DNA from: Chitinophagaceae bacterium
GTDB lineage: Bacteria; Bacteroidota; Bacteroidia; Chitinophagales; Chitinophagaceae
DNA: 8,990 nt
Direction of reading: 5' to 3'
NCBI GenBank assembly: GCA_009996555.1
Contig: JAACZX010000072.1
Coordinates: forward strand, 1 to 8,990
Numbering within the stretch: the first letter of the stretch is position 1; the number at the start of each line of letters is the position of its first letter. Under the pieces are notes generated by a model. It worked only from the letters and a program-made list of their open reading frames with translations, did no database searches and was not told where the DNA came from. This document shows, in pieces, positions 1 through 6,641 of the stretch. The position numbers and the translations under genes were made by a program.

Positions 1-70
1 AATTCGTAAGTTTCACGCTTTCAATATTAATAGATTGTACTGCAAACGTTTGAAAACACACAGCGAACAA

Positions 71-98
71 TTGTTATCATGTCATTTCCTTATTTTTG
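71..98 (+). promoter_or_regulatory. Bacteroidota-type promoter for pfkA
   Basis: TTG at 71-73 is followed after 17 nt by TATTTTTG at 91-98. This fully matches the Bacteroidota housekeeping sigma consensus (-33 TTG, -7 TAnnTTTG) at about the expected spacing. Transcription would begin near 103-106, giving a pfkA leader of roughly 70-75 nt. It is the only full consensus match noticed in any intergenic region of this window. The elements are seen directly; promoter activity is inferred. The 70 bases to its left contain no gene that can be supported. Confidence 0.6.
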
Positions 99-109
99 CC
101 CCTTCTTAA

Positions 110-133
110 ACCGGGCCTTCTGATTAACCCGGT
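110..133 (+). promoter_or_regulatory. stem-loop in the pfkA 5' leader
   Basis: ACCGGG (110-115) and CCCGGT (128-133) form a perfect 6-bp stem, five of the six pairs being G-C, around a 12-nt loop. No T-run follows on either strand, so it is a poor terminator. If the promoter at 71-98 is right, the stem lies within the first few nucleotides of the transcript, where such structures can protect mRNA from decay or influence translation. The pairing is seen; the role is inference. Confidence 0.4.
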
Positions 134-177
134 ACACCTTTGACCAATACCTGCATTCTACTAATTGATTTATTATA

Positions 178-1161
178 ATGAGCAAAAAAGTTACAAAGAT
201 CGGCGTATTAACTTCTGGTGGCGATGCCCCGGGTATGAACGCCGCCATCAGGGCAGTAGTACGTACTGGTCTCTATCACAATATGGAAGTGTTTGGTATC
301 ATGCGTGGATACCAGGGAATTATTGATGATGATATTGTTCCTATGCACAGCCGCAGCGTGGCAAATATTATTCAACGTGGCGGCACCATTCTTAAAACAG
401 CAAGAAGTAAAGAATTTTACGAGCCCGAAGGAAGAAAGAAAGCGTACGAAAATTTAAAGAAACATGGTATTGACGGCCTGGTTATTATTGGTGGCGATGG
501 CAGTTTCCGTGGTGCACAAAAATTTTCGAACGAATACGATATTCCATGTATTGGTTTACCCGGTACAATTGATAAGGATATTGCAGGAAGCGATTTTACG
601 ATTGGTTTTGATACAGCAGTGAACACAGCTGTTGAAGCAATTGATAAGATCCGTGATACTGCCGATGCACACGACCGCCTTTTTGTTATTGAAGTAATGG
701 GGCGTGATGCGGGTTACATTGCCTTGCACAGTGGTATTGCTACAGGTGCTGAACATATTCTTATTCCTGAAACAAAAACCGATCTTGAATTGGTGGTTGA
801 TTCACTTGAAGAAAAAGAACGCCGTAAAAAATTAGTGAACATGATTGTAGTGGCTGAAGGTGATGAAACCGGCGGTGGTAACGAAGTAGCTGCTATCATC
901 AAAAAACGTCTTCCACATCTTGATACAAGGGTTTGTATTCTTGGTCATATCCAGCGTGGGGGCTCACCTACCTGCCTCGACAGGCTGATTGCAAGCCGTT
1001 TAGGTTATGCAGCAGTTGATTCTTTAATTGAAGGCAAGCACAATACCATGATCGGTATTATGAATAATAAACTTCATTTTACGCCACTTGATAAAGCTGT
1101 AAAAGCCAAGCAGCGTATCAGCGATGAATGGATGAAGATCGTAAAGATCCTCGCCAGCTAA
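178..1161 (+). CDS. pfkA: ATP-dependent 6-phosphofructokinase
   Basis: This cytoplasmic enzyme phosphorylates fructose 6-phosphate to fructose 1,6-bisphosphate, the committed step of glycolysis. At 327 aa it matches the usual length (about 320) and aligns by eye with E. coli PfkA throughout. Visible motifs are the N-terminal GGD loop (14-16), GGDGS for ATP (105-109), PGTID with the catalytic Asp at D132, MGR for substrate binding, and GHIQRGGSP near the C-terminal half. Gly at the GGDG position and Gly in PGTID are the residues typical of ATP-using enzymes; PPi-using relatives usually carry Asp and Lys there. One oddity is K133, where most family members have Asn (TIDND), although D132 and D134 are kept. 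The ATG is preceded by an AT-rich leader without a Shine-Dalgarno site, normal for this phylum. Allosteric control is usual in the family but cannot be read here. Confidence 0.96.
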   Translation: MSKKVTKIGVLTSGGDAPGMNAAIRAVVRTGLYHNMEVFGIMRGYQGIIDDDIVPMHSRSVANIIQRGGTILKTARSKEFYEPEGRKKAYENLKKHGIDGLVIIGGDGSFRGAQKFSNEYDIPCIGLPGTIDKDIAGSDFTIGFDTAVNTAVEAIDKIRDTADAHDRLFVIEVMGRDAGYIALHSGIATGAEHILIPETKTDLELVVDSLEEKERRKKLVNMIVVAEGDETGGGNEVAAIIKKRLPHLDTRVCILGHIQRGGSPTCLDRLIASRLGYAAVDSLIEGKHNTMIGIMNNKLHFTPLDKAVKAKQRISDEWMKIVKILAS

Positions 1162-1167
1162 TAAAAT

Positions 1168-1193
1168 TGAAGCCGGGTTTTTATCCGGCTTCA
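1168..1193 (+). terminator. terminator-like hairpin after pfkA
   Basis: TGAAGCCGG (1168-1176) pairs perfectly with CCGGCTTCA (1185-1193), a 9-bp stem around an 8-nt T-rich loop, starting 7 nt after the pfkA stop. The tail is only moderately T-rich (TAGTTTGTTAACTTT), so termination may be incomplete and some readthrough into pyk is possible. The stem is seen; its efficiency is unknown. Confidence 0.65.
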
Positions 1194-1298
1194 TAGTTTG
1201 TTAACTTTACAACTCACCCGCATTTCAGCCTTACATTAATAAGCCATGCGGTTGATTAAATAACCAAATCAGAATTTAAAATCTTCAAATAACCCTTT

Positions 1299-2792
1299 AT
1301 GTCAAAAAGTGTAGCTAAATATCTGCATACAGAAATGGATAAGGAAGCAGGAAAAAAACACATGAGCCACAGAACAAAAATTGTTGCAACTGTTGGCCCC
1401 GCCTGCGATACATACGAAAAACTGCTTGAGCTGGTGAGAGCCGGTGTAAACGTTTTCCGTCTCAACTTTTCGCATGGCGCACATGAAGATAAAGCGCAGA
1501 TCATTGAGCATATCCGCACCATCAATAAAAATGAGCCTTACAATATTGCTATCCTCGGCGATCTGCAGGGACCTAAGCTACGTGTAGGTGAAATGGAAAA
1601 TGGTGGTATTGATGTGGCCGAAGGCGACATTCTCACATTTACCAATGAAAAACTGGTTGGCAATAAAGAACGTATTTATGTTTCATACCCTAACCTGCAT
1701 AAAGATGTAAAGCCAGGCAACATCATCCTGATTGATGATGGCAAACTGGAAGTAAGAGTGGTGGGTATTACCCGTGGTAACGATGTGCAGGTGCAGGTAA
1801 CATTAGGCGGAAAGCTTTCGTCTAAAAAAGGCATCAACCTTCCTGATACAAAAATTTCTCTTCCTGCATTAACAGATAAAGATCTTGCTGATCTTGATTT
1901 TATCATTGACCAGGAACTTGACTGGGTGGCATTATCGTTTGTGCGTAATGTAAAAGACATTATCATACTCCGTAATAAACTTGATGAGCGTAAAAGCAAA
2001 ACCAAGATCATTGCAAAAATTGAAAAACCGGAAGCGGTAGCAAATATCCGTGACATCATCATTGAAAGTGATGCCATCATGGTTGCCCGTGGCGACCTGG
2101 GTGTTGAAATGCCTGTTGAAAAAGTTCCGTTGATCCAGAAAGACATCATCCGCAAATGTATCCACCGTGCAAAACCGGTAATTGTTGCAACGCAGATGAT
2201 GGAAAGCATGATCGATCGTGTAAAACCAAACCGCAGTGAAATTACCGACGTTGCCAATGCGGTGATGGAAGGTACTGATGCTGTGATGTTGAGTGGCGAA
2301 ACTGCAACCGGTAATCATCCTGCACTGGTGGTTGAAACCATGTGTAAGATCATTGAAGAAGTAGAAACGAGTACGTATTACCGTTATGATCGTGAAGAAG
2401 ATCTGAAACCGCAGCCGCACTCTCCTTCTTTCCTCAGCGATGCGATCTGTTACAACGCCTGCGAAATTGCAAAGGATGTACACGCAAGAGCACTTATTGG
2501 TATGACGCAGAGCGGTTACACAGGTTTTATGTTGAGCAGCTTCCGTCCGAAAGCGCCATTGTTCATCTTTACAAAAGAACGTACACTGGTAAACCAGCTC
2601 AGCCTCAGCTGGGGTGTTCGTGCATTTTATTATTCAGAAGAGATCAGCGTGGATGACATCATCAGCGACCAGATCAACATTCTGAAAGAAAGAGGATTTT
2701 TAAATCCGGGTGATATTGTGGTGAACACCGGAAGTACTCCTGTTCATCTGCATCTGCCCACCAACCTCATCAAGATCACCGTTGCTGATTAA
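1299..2792 (+). CDS. pyk: pyruvate kinase
   Basis: It transfers phosphate from phosphoenolpyruvate to ADP, giving pyruvate and ATP in the last step of glycolysis (cytoplasm, normally a homotetramer, Mg2+/K+ dependent). Seen in order are RTKIVATVGP at the start of the barrel, RLNFSHG (54-60), a B domain at about 90-190, the family signature around IIAKIEKPEAV with catalytic K240 and metal ligand E242, ARGDLGVE (263-270) with metal ligand D266, and the C-terminal effector-type domain with TQSGYT (403-408). There is no C-terminal PEP-utilizing extension. The 497 aa exceed the usual 470-480 because about 21 residues precede the conserved start. A second ATG at 1362 (476 aa) lies just ahead of the conserved SHRTKIVA, downstream of a purine-rich stretch. 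The first ATG is kept because the AT-rich leader ends there. No good promoter was seen between pfkA and pyk. Confidence 0.96.
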   Translation: MSKSVAKYLHTEMDKEAGKKHMSHRTKIVATVGPACDTYEKLLELVRAGVNVFRLNFSHGAHEDKAQIIEHIRTINKNEPYNIAILGDLQGPKLRVGEMENGGIDVAEGDILTFTNEKLVGNKERIYVSYPNLHKDVKPGNIILIDDGKLEVRVVGITRGNDVQVQVTLGGKLSSKKGINLPDTKISLPALTDKDLADLDFIIDQELDWVALSFVRNVKDIIILRNKLDERKSKTKIIAKIEKPEAVANIRDIIIESDAIMVARGDLGVEMPVEKVPLIQKDIIRKCIHRAKPVIVATQMMESMIDRVKPNRSEITDVANAVMEGTDAVMLSGETATGNHPALVVETMCKIIEEVETSTYYRYDREEDLKPQPHSPSFLSDAICYNACEIAKDVHARALIGMTQSGYTGFMLSSFRPKAPLFIFTKERTLVNQLSLSWGVRAFYYSEEISVDDIISDQINILKERGFLNPGDIVVNTGSTPVHLHLPTNLIKITVAD

Positions 2793-2813
2793 TCATCATC
2801 AATGTATCAATAG

Positions 2814-2845
2814 TAAAAACGCCCCTTTCATCAGGGGCGTTTTTA
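2814..2845 (+). terminator. intrinsic terminator after pyk
   Basis: TAAAAACGCCCCT (2814-2826) pairs with AGGGGCGTTTTTA (2833-2845), a 13-bp stem with a 6-nt loop. It has a GC-rich core, an A-tract before it and a T-tract after it. This is a strong Rho-independent terminator that works on paper in both directions. It lies 21 nt past the pyk stop and separates the glycolytic genes from the pxp operon. Confidence 0.92.
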
Positions 2846-2868
2846 TTTAGTTCGTACTTTCATACTGC

Positions 2869-3591
2869 ATGCGTTCATTTACATTTACCAGTTTAAGCGA
2901 ATCGGTTATACTGCTCATGTTTCATAACACGATCAGCGAAGATGTGCATTTGCAGGTAATGCATGCCAAACAACGTATTGAACAAACGCCCTTTCCCGGT
3001 TTTACCGAAGCTGTACCTGCTTACACTTCGTTGGCAATACACTTTCAACCCCAACTGATCGAAACAACGAACAGCATCAGCAGCACAGTTCAGCAATACA
3101 TTTTCGATTTACTCACACAGCCGGTAACTGAAACGCAACAGCAAACTGAAAGACTGATTGAAATTCCGGTTTGTTATGATGAAACGGTGGCACCTGATCT
3201 TATTGAAACAGCCCGGCAATTGCAATTAACTACAGATGAACTGATCAGTATTCATCTTTCAAAAACATACAGGCTGTATATGCTGGGCTTTACACCGGGC
3301 TTCCCTTATTTGGGAAAGCTGGATGAACGCATCATTACACAACGGAAACAACAACCAAGGCTTAGTGTACCAGCAGGGTCTGTTGCCATTGCAGGTGAGC
3401 AGACAGGCATCTATCCTTTTGCTACTCCCGGCGGCTGGAATATCATTGGGCAAACACCCGTTCAATTATTCAACCGTTCATCTGAAAATCCTTTCCTGTT
3501 ACAAGCTGGCGATCAAGTACAGTTTAAACAAATAACACTGCAGGAGTTTTATGCATTGTCGTCATCAACAAAAAAATCTGAAGAGAGTTGA
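2869..3591 (+). CDS. pxpB: 5-oxoprolinase subunit B (KipI / AHS1 family)
   Basis: This is one of the two subunits homologous to allophanate hydrolase subunits 1 and 2. Together with PxpC and PxpA it forms the ATP-dependent 5-oxoprolinase that converts 5-oxoproline to glutamate; PxpB and PxpC are thought to carry out the ATP-dependent activation of the substrate. The B. subtilis homologue KipI was first known as an inhibitor of the sporulation kinase KinA, a role not expected here. Seen are an N-terminal half with the family's NTISEDV start region, LGFTPGFPYLG (139-148), a VPAGSVAIAGEQTGIYP stretch, and PGGWNIIGQTP (187-197). The 240 aa match the family (about 230-250). It begins 23 nt after the pyk terminator, with no clear promoter in that gap and no Shine-Dalgarno site. 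It is first in the four-gene unit. Confidence 0.93.
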   Translation: MRSFTFTSLSESVILLMFHNTISEDVHLQVMHAKQRIEQTPFPGFTEAVPAYTSLAIHFQPQLIETTNSISSTVQQYIFDLLTQPVTETQQQTERLIEIPVCYDETVAPDLIETARQLQLTTDELISIHLSKTYRLYMLGFTPGFPYLGKLDERIITQRKQQPRLSVPAGSVAIAGEQTGIYPFATPGGWNIIGQTPVQLFNRSSENPFLLQAGDQVQFKQITLQEFYALSSSTKKSEES

Positions 3592-3596
3592 TCAGC

Positions 3597-4577
3597 ATGT
3601 CCACTCCCCTTTTACATATTGAACAATGCGGTTTTTTAACCAGCTTACAGGACACAGGCCGAAAAGGTTACTTGCAATATGGTGTCAGCAAAGGCGGAGC
3701 CATGGATCAGTATGCGGCTGAACTTGCCAATACGCTTGTAGGAAATACAACTTCGCAGGCTGTACTTGAGATCACACAATCGCCTCACAGGTTCCGGGTT
3801 TTGAAAGATACAGTTGTGGCGTTTACCGGCGGAGGATTGCAACCGCAGATCAATGATGTTTCCATTCCGCTGCTGCAACCGCAATTTGTTTCAGCAGGCA
3901 CTGTTATCAGTTGCAAACAACCCTTACCCGGTTTTCGGTTATACATGGCCGTGGCAGGAGGTTTTGCTGCAGAACAATTCCTGGGAAGCAGCTCTACTGA
4001 TCTTTTATTAACAGCCGGAGGACTGAATGGAAGAACACTGAAAAAAGAAGATGTGCTGGAACAACGCAACAAACGATCTCCATTACAACAATCATTATTA
4101 AATGTGCTGAAAGCCGGTGCAGCAATTGAACTTCCTGTTAAACCTGTTGCACATACAACAATCATCAGAGTGTTGCAAGGACCAGAGTGGCATTTTCTTA
4201 CTGCTGAGGCGAATACACTCTTCAGCAATTCATCGTTTACTGTAACTGCCAACAGCAACCGCATGGGCTACCGCATAAAAGGAATTGCATTGCCTGCCAA
4301 CCGGTCCTGCAATATCATTTCATCACCGGTAACACAAGGCACTGTGCAGTTAACTGATGCAGGTGAAATGATTTTACTGATGGCTGATGCACAAACTGTT
4401 GGTGGTTATCCACGCATTGCACAGGTTTGTGCTGCTGATCTTTCGCTGTTGGCGCAGAAAAAACCAACTGATACAATTCAATTTCAAATTGTAAGTTTAC
4501 AGGAAGCAGAAGAGCTGTATGTGCAACAACAGAATGAATTGAAAAAGACAGCAGGCATTCTGCAATCAAAGTTATAA
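3597..4577 (+). CDS. pxpC: 5-oxoprolinase subunit C (KipA / AHS2 family)
   Basis: This is the partner of PxpB in the 5-oxoprolinase complex, with a biotin-dependent carboxylase-like (AHS2) fold but no biotin. Seen from this start are LQDTGRKGYLQYGVSKGGAMD (17-37), ANTLVGN (44-50), NRMGYRIKG in the second half, and QTVGGYPRIAQV (266-277), all at the places expected in the family. Its 326 aa are typical. The ATG at 3597 is chosen because the conserved family start follows closely and an AAGAGAG stretch (3581-3587) lies 9 nt upstream. A TTG at 3588, which would overlap the pxpB stop as TTGA, would add only three residues and cannot be excluded. The gap to pxpB is 5 nt, so translational coupling is likely. 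Confidence 0.93.
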   Translation: MSTPLLHIEQCGFLTSLQDTGRKGYLQYGVSKGGAMDQYAAELANTLVGNTTSQAVLEITQSPHRFRVLKDTVVAFTGGGLQPQINDVSIPLLQPQFVSAGTVISCKQPLPGFRLYMAVAGGFAAEQFLGSSSTDLLLTAGGLNGRTLKKEDVLEQRNKRSPLQQSLLNVLKAGAAIELPVKPVAHTTIIRVLQGPEWHFLTAEANTLFSNSSFTVTANSNRMGYRIKGIALPANRSCNIISSPVTQGTVQLTDAGEMILLMADAQTVGGYPRIAQVCAADLSLLAQKKPTDTIQFQIVSLQEAEELYVQQQNELKKTAGILQSKL

Positions 4578-4608
4578 CTGCTTATACAGTAACAGACGAT
4601 AACAGAAC

Positions 4609-5349
4609 ATGACATCAATTGATCTCAATTGCGATCTTGGCGAAGGCATGACAACTGATGAGCAGATCATTCCGCTCATCAGCAGTGCAAATATTGCCTG
4701 TGGTTATCATGCCGGCGATGAACACAGCATCAGGCATACAGTTGCTTTGTGCATGCAGCATCATGTAGCTATTGGCGCACACCCTTCCTGGCCCGATAAA
4801 GAAAATTTCGGTCGCACAGAAATGCAGCTTCCGTCTGCTGAATTATACAGTTGCATTACTGAGCAGCTGAAACTGATTAACAGTATTGCGGTGCAAATGG
4901 GTACACGCCTGCAGCATGTAAAACCACATGGCGCATTGTACAACCAGGCGGCAAAAGATAAAGTCATAGCTGCAACAATAGCGCAGGCTGTAAAAGATGT
5001 TGATGCATCTCTGATCCTCTTTGCATTAAGCGGAAGTGTTTTAGTAAAAGAAGCAGAACAGCTGGGTTTGCAAACAGCCAATGAAGCATTTGCCGATCGT
5101 ACTTACCAGGATGATGGCAGTTTAACGCCACGCACAAAAGCAAATGCACTCATTACCGATGAGCAGCAGGCAATAAAACAAGTATTGCAGTTGGTCACTA
5201 CACAAACGGTATCAACCATTAACGGAAAAACGATTCCAATAAAAGCTGATACGATCTGTTTACATGGCGATGGTACACATGCTGTTGCGTTTGCTCAACT
5301 CATTTCACACACATTAAAACTGCAAGGCATTGGCATCCACAAAAAATAA
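4609..5349 (+). CDS. pxpA: 5-oxoprolinase subunit A (LamB/YcsF family)
   Basis: This is the third 5-oxoprolinase subunit, thought to carry out the ring-opening step of the ATP-dependent hydrolysis of 5-oxoproline to glutamate. The family motifs are all present: DLNCDLGE (5-12), SANIACGYHAGD (26-37), IGAHPSWPD (55-62), HVKPHGALYN (103-112), FADRTYQDDGSL, and CLHGDGTHA (217-225). The conserved Asp, His and Glu residues in these motifs are the likely active-site and metal-binding set, by family knowledge. Its 246 aa are standard. It starts 31 nt after pxpC without a Shine-Dalgarno site. Its last 20 nt overlap the following membrane-protein gene, which ties that gene to the pathway. The order here is B-C-A; no KipR-type regulator is present in this unit. 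Confidence 0.94.
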   Translation: MTSIDLNCDLGEGMTTDEQIIPLISSANIACGYHAGDEHSIRHTVALCMQHHVAIGAHPSWPDKENFGRTEMQLPSAELYSCITEQLKLINSIAVQMGTRLQHVKPHGALYNQAAKDKVIAATIAQAVKDVDASLILFALSGSVLVKEAEQLGLQTANEAFADRTYQDDGSLTPRTKANALITDEQQAIKQVLQLVTTQTVSTINGKTIPIKADTICLHGDGTHAVAFAQLISHTLKLQGIGIHKK

Positions 5350-6523
5350 ATTCCGAATATTGGGCGGTAAAGGTGCTGGTGCAGCTTTCCTGATGGCAAC
5401 GTCAGCTATTGGCCCTGGCTTTCTTACGCAAACCACTGTGTTTACACAGCAATTGCTGGCAAGCATGGGCTTTGTGATCCTCATCTCCGTACTCATTGAT
5501 ATTGTTGCACAACTCAACATCTGGCAAATACTAACGGCCAACAACAAACGTGGATCAGAACTGGCAAACGAAGTGATTCCGGGAAGCGGCCATGCGCTCA
5601 CCATTCTCATCTGCTTTGGCGGATTGGCATTTAACATCGGTAATATTTCAGGTGCAGGCCTGGGGTTGAATATTTTATTTCCTGTGAGTGTGGAAACCGG
5701 CAGTATCATTAGCGCTGCCATTGCAGTTATTATTTTCTTATGGAAAGATGTAGCAAAAGCAATGGACCTGTTTGTAAAACTGCTGGGCATTGTAATGCTG
5801 GTGCTCACAGGATATGTGGCTGTTTTTTCTGCACCTGATATGAACGAAGTAGCAAGACGCACCTTTGCTCCATCAAGCATCAGCTTAACAGCCATTGTTA
5901 CATTGGTAGGCGGCACGGTTGGTGGCTATATTACATTTGCAGGTGCACACCGTTTGCTGGAAGACAAAGCTGCTCTGCAAATGAAAGAAGTAAAGAAAAA
6001 TGCTGTAAGCGGTATCATCCTTACTGCACTTATGCGGATTCTTTTATTCCTTGCTGTATTGGGTGTCGTAAGCAGAGGCTTTTCACTTGATGCATCTAAT
6101 CCTGCAGCATCGGTATTTCAACAGGTACTTGGAGAAACCGGTTACAAAATGTTTGGTATTGTATTATGGAGTGCAGCCATTACATCTGTTGTCGGCTCAG
6201 CATTTACATCAGTGAGTTTCTTAAAAACACTCAATCCTTTTTTTGAAAAACAGCAACGCTGGACAACCATCGTTTTTATTCTTGTTTCCACACTGGTATT
6301 TCTCTGGTTGGGCAAACCAATCGTTATATTGATATTAGCTGGTGCATTAAATGGCTTCATCCTTCCGTTTTCATTGGGTTTAATGTTATGGATCATGATG
6401 AAACGAAAACTTGTGCATTACAACCATCCGCAATGGTTATTATGGAGCGGCTGGCTGGTTGTAGCTGTTATGCTATGGATGAGCATTGTAACGTTCATTA
6501 ACGAAATACCGAAGTTGTTTTAA
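5330..6523 (+). CDS. NRAMP-superfamily membrane transporter linked to 5-oxoprolinase
   Basis: This is an integral membrane protein of 397 aa with about eleven hydrophobic helices (roughly 16-38, 45-66, 86-108, 121-138, 145-165, 180-203, 225-249, 270-290, 308-328, 331-355, 367-390). It resembles B. subtilis YcsG, which lies in the same kind of cluster. Automatic annotation would call it a divalent metal transporter. However, helix 1 reads GPGF (28-31) where metal transporters have DPGN, and helix 6 reads GAH (205-207) where they have MPH. Three of the usual metal ligands are therefore replaced and only the His is kept. Import of an organic substrate such as 5-oxoproline is a reasonable guess from context, unproven. 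The start is TTG at 5330, since an in-frame stop at 5315 closes the frame upstream. The first ATG (5393, residue 22) would cut into the conserved helix 1 run, so a non-ATG start is favoured; TTG at 5360 is an alternative. Confidence 0.85.
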   Translation: MASTKNKFRILGGKGAGAAFLMATSAIGPGFLTQTTVFTQQLLASMGFVILISVLIDIVAQLNIWQILTANNKRGSELANEVIPGSGHALTILICFGGLAFNIGNISGAGLGLNILFPVSVETGSIISAAIAVIIFLWKDVAKAMDLFVKLLGIVMLVLTGYVAVFSAPDMNEVARRTFAPSSISLTAIVTLVGGTVGGYITFAGAHRLLEDKAALQMKEVKKNAVSGIILTALMRILLFLAVLGVVSRGFSLDASNPAASVFQQVLGETGYKMFGIVLWSAAITSVVGSAFTSVSFLKTLNPFFEKQQRWTTIVFILVSTLVFLWLGKPIVILILAGALNGFILPFSLGLMLWIMMKRKLVHYNHPQWLLWSGWLVVAVMLWMSIVTFINEIPKLF

Positions 6524-6543
6524 ACAATAATTTTGTCATGAAG

Positions 6544-6598
6544 ACACAAAGTCCCGAAAGAAGAATCATACTGGAAGCTAAAACTGTATTCTTTGTGT
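6544..6598. repeat. separated inverted repeat in the intergenic gap
   Basis: ACACAAAG (6544-6551) and CTTTGTGT (6591-6598) are exact reverse complements 39 nt apart, in the 79-nt gap between the transporter and the 2H phosphoesterase gene. No T-tract or compact stem makes it a convincing terminator. It may be a weak 3' structure, part of an interspersed intergenic element, or chance in AT-rich sequence. Confidence 0.3.
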
Positions 6599-6641
6599 TT
6601 CTTTGAGCTTTCGTAATTTTTGCGACAAATCATCCGTTAGT

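Noticed and set aside
2..106. Open frame at the left edge that could be the tail of an upstream gene
   Set aside because: Its 35 codons show no protein-like pattern and it overlaps the predicted pfkA promoter.
1194..1209. TAGTTTG and TAACTTTA as possible -7 elements for pyk
   Set aside because: The first has the wrong internal spacing, the second has one mismatch, and neither has a TTG at the right distance outside the terminator stem.
1676..2483. Two long reverse-strand open frames (193 and 183 codons) opposite pyk
   Set aside because: They lie wholly inside a highly conserved pyruvate kinase gene, their translations show no domain-like pattern, and they arise from codon bias on the opposite strand.
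3785..4264. Reverse-strand open frame of 159 codons opposite pxpC
   Set aside because: It is a shadow of pxpC, whose forward frame carries all the family motifs.
5314..5916. Reverse-strand open frame of 200 codons opposite the transporter gene
   Set aside because: The forward frame is a clear membrane protein with eleven helices; the reverse translation has no recognisable family character.
6538..6606. Tiny forward open frame of 22 codons between the transporter and the 2H phosphoesterase
   Set aside because: It is too short, has no ribosome binding site and shows no motif; chance is the simplest explanation.
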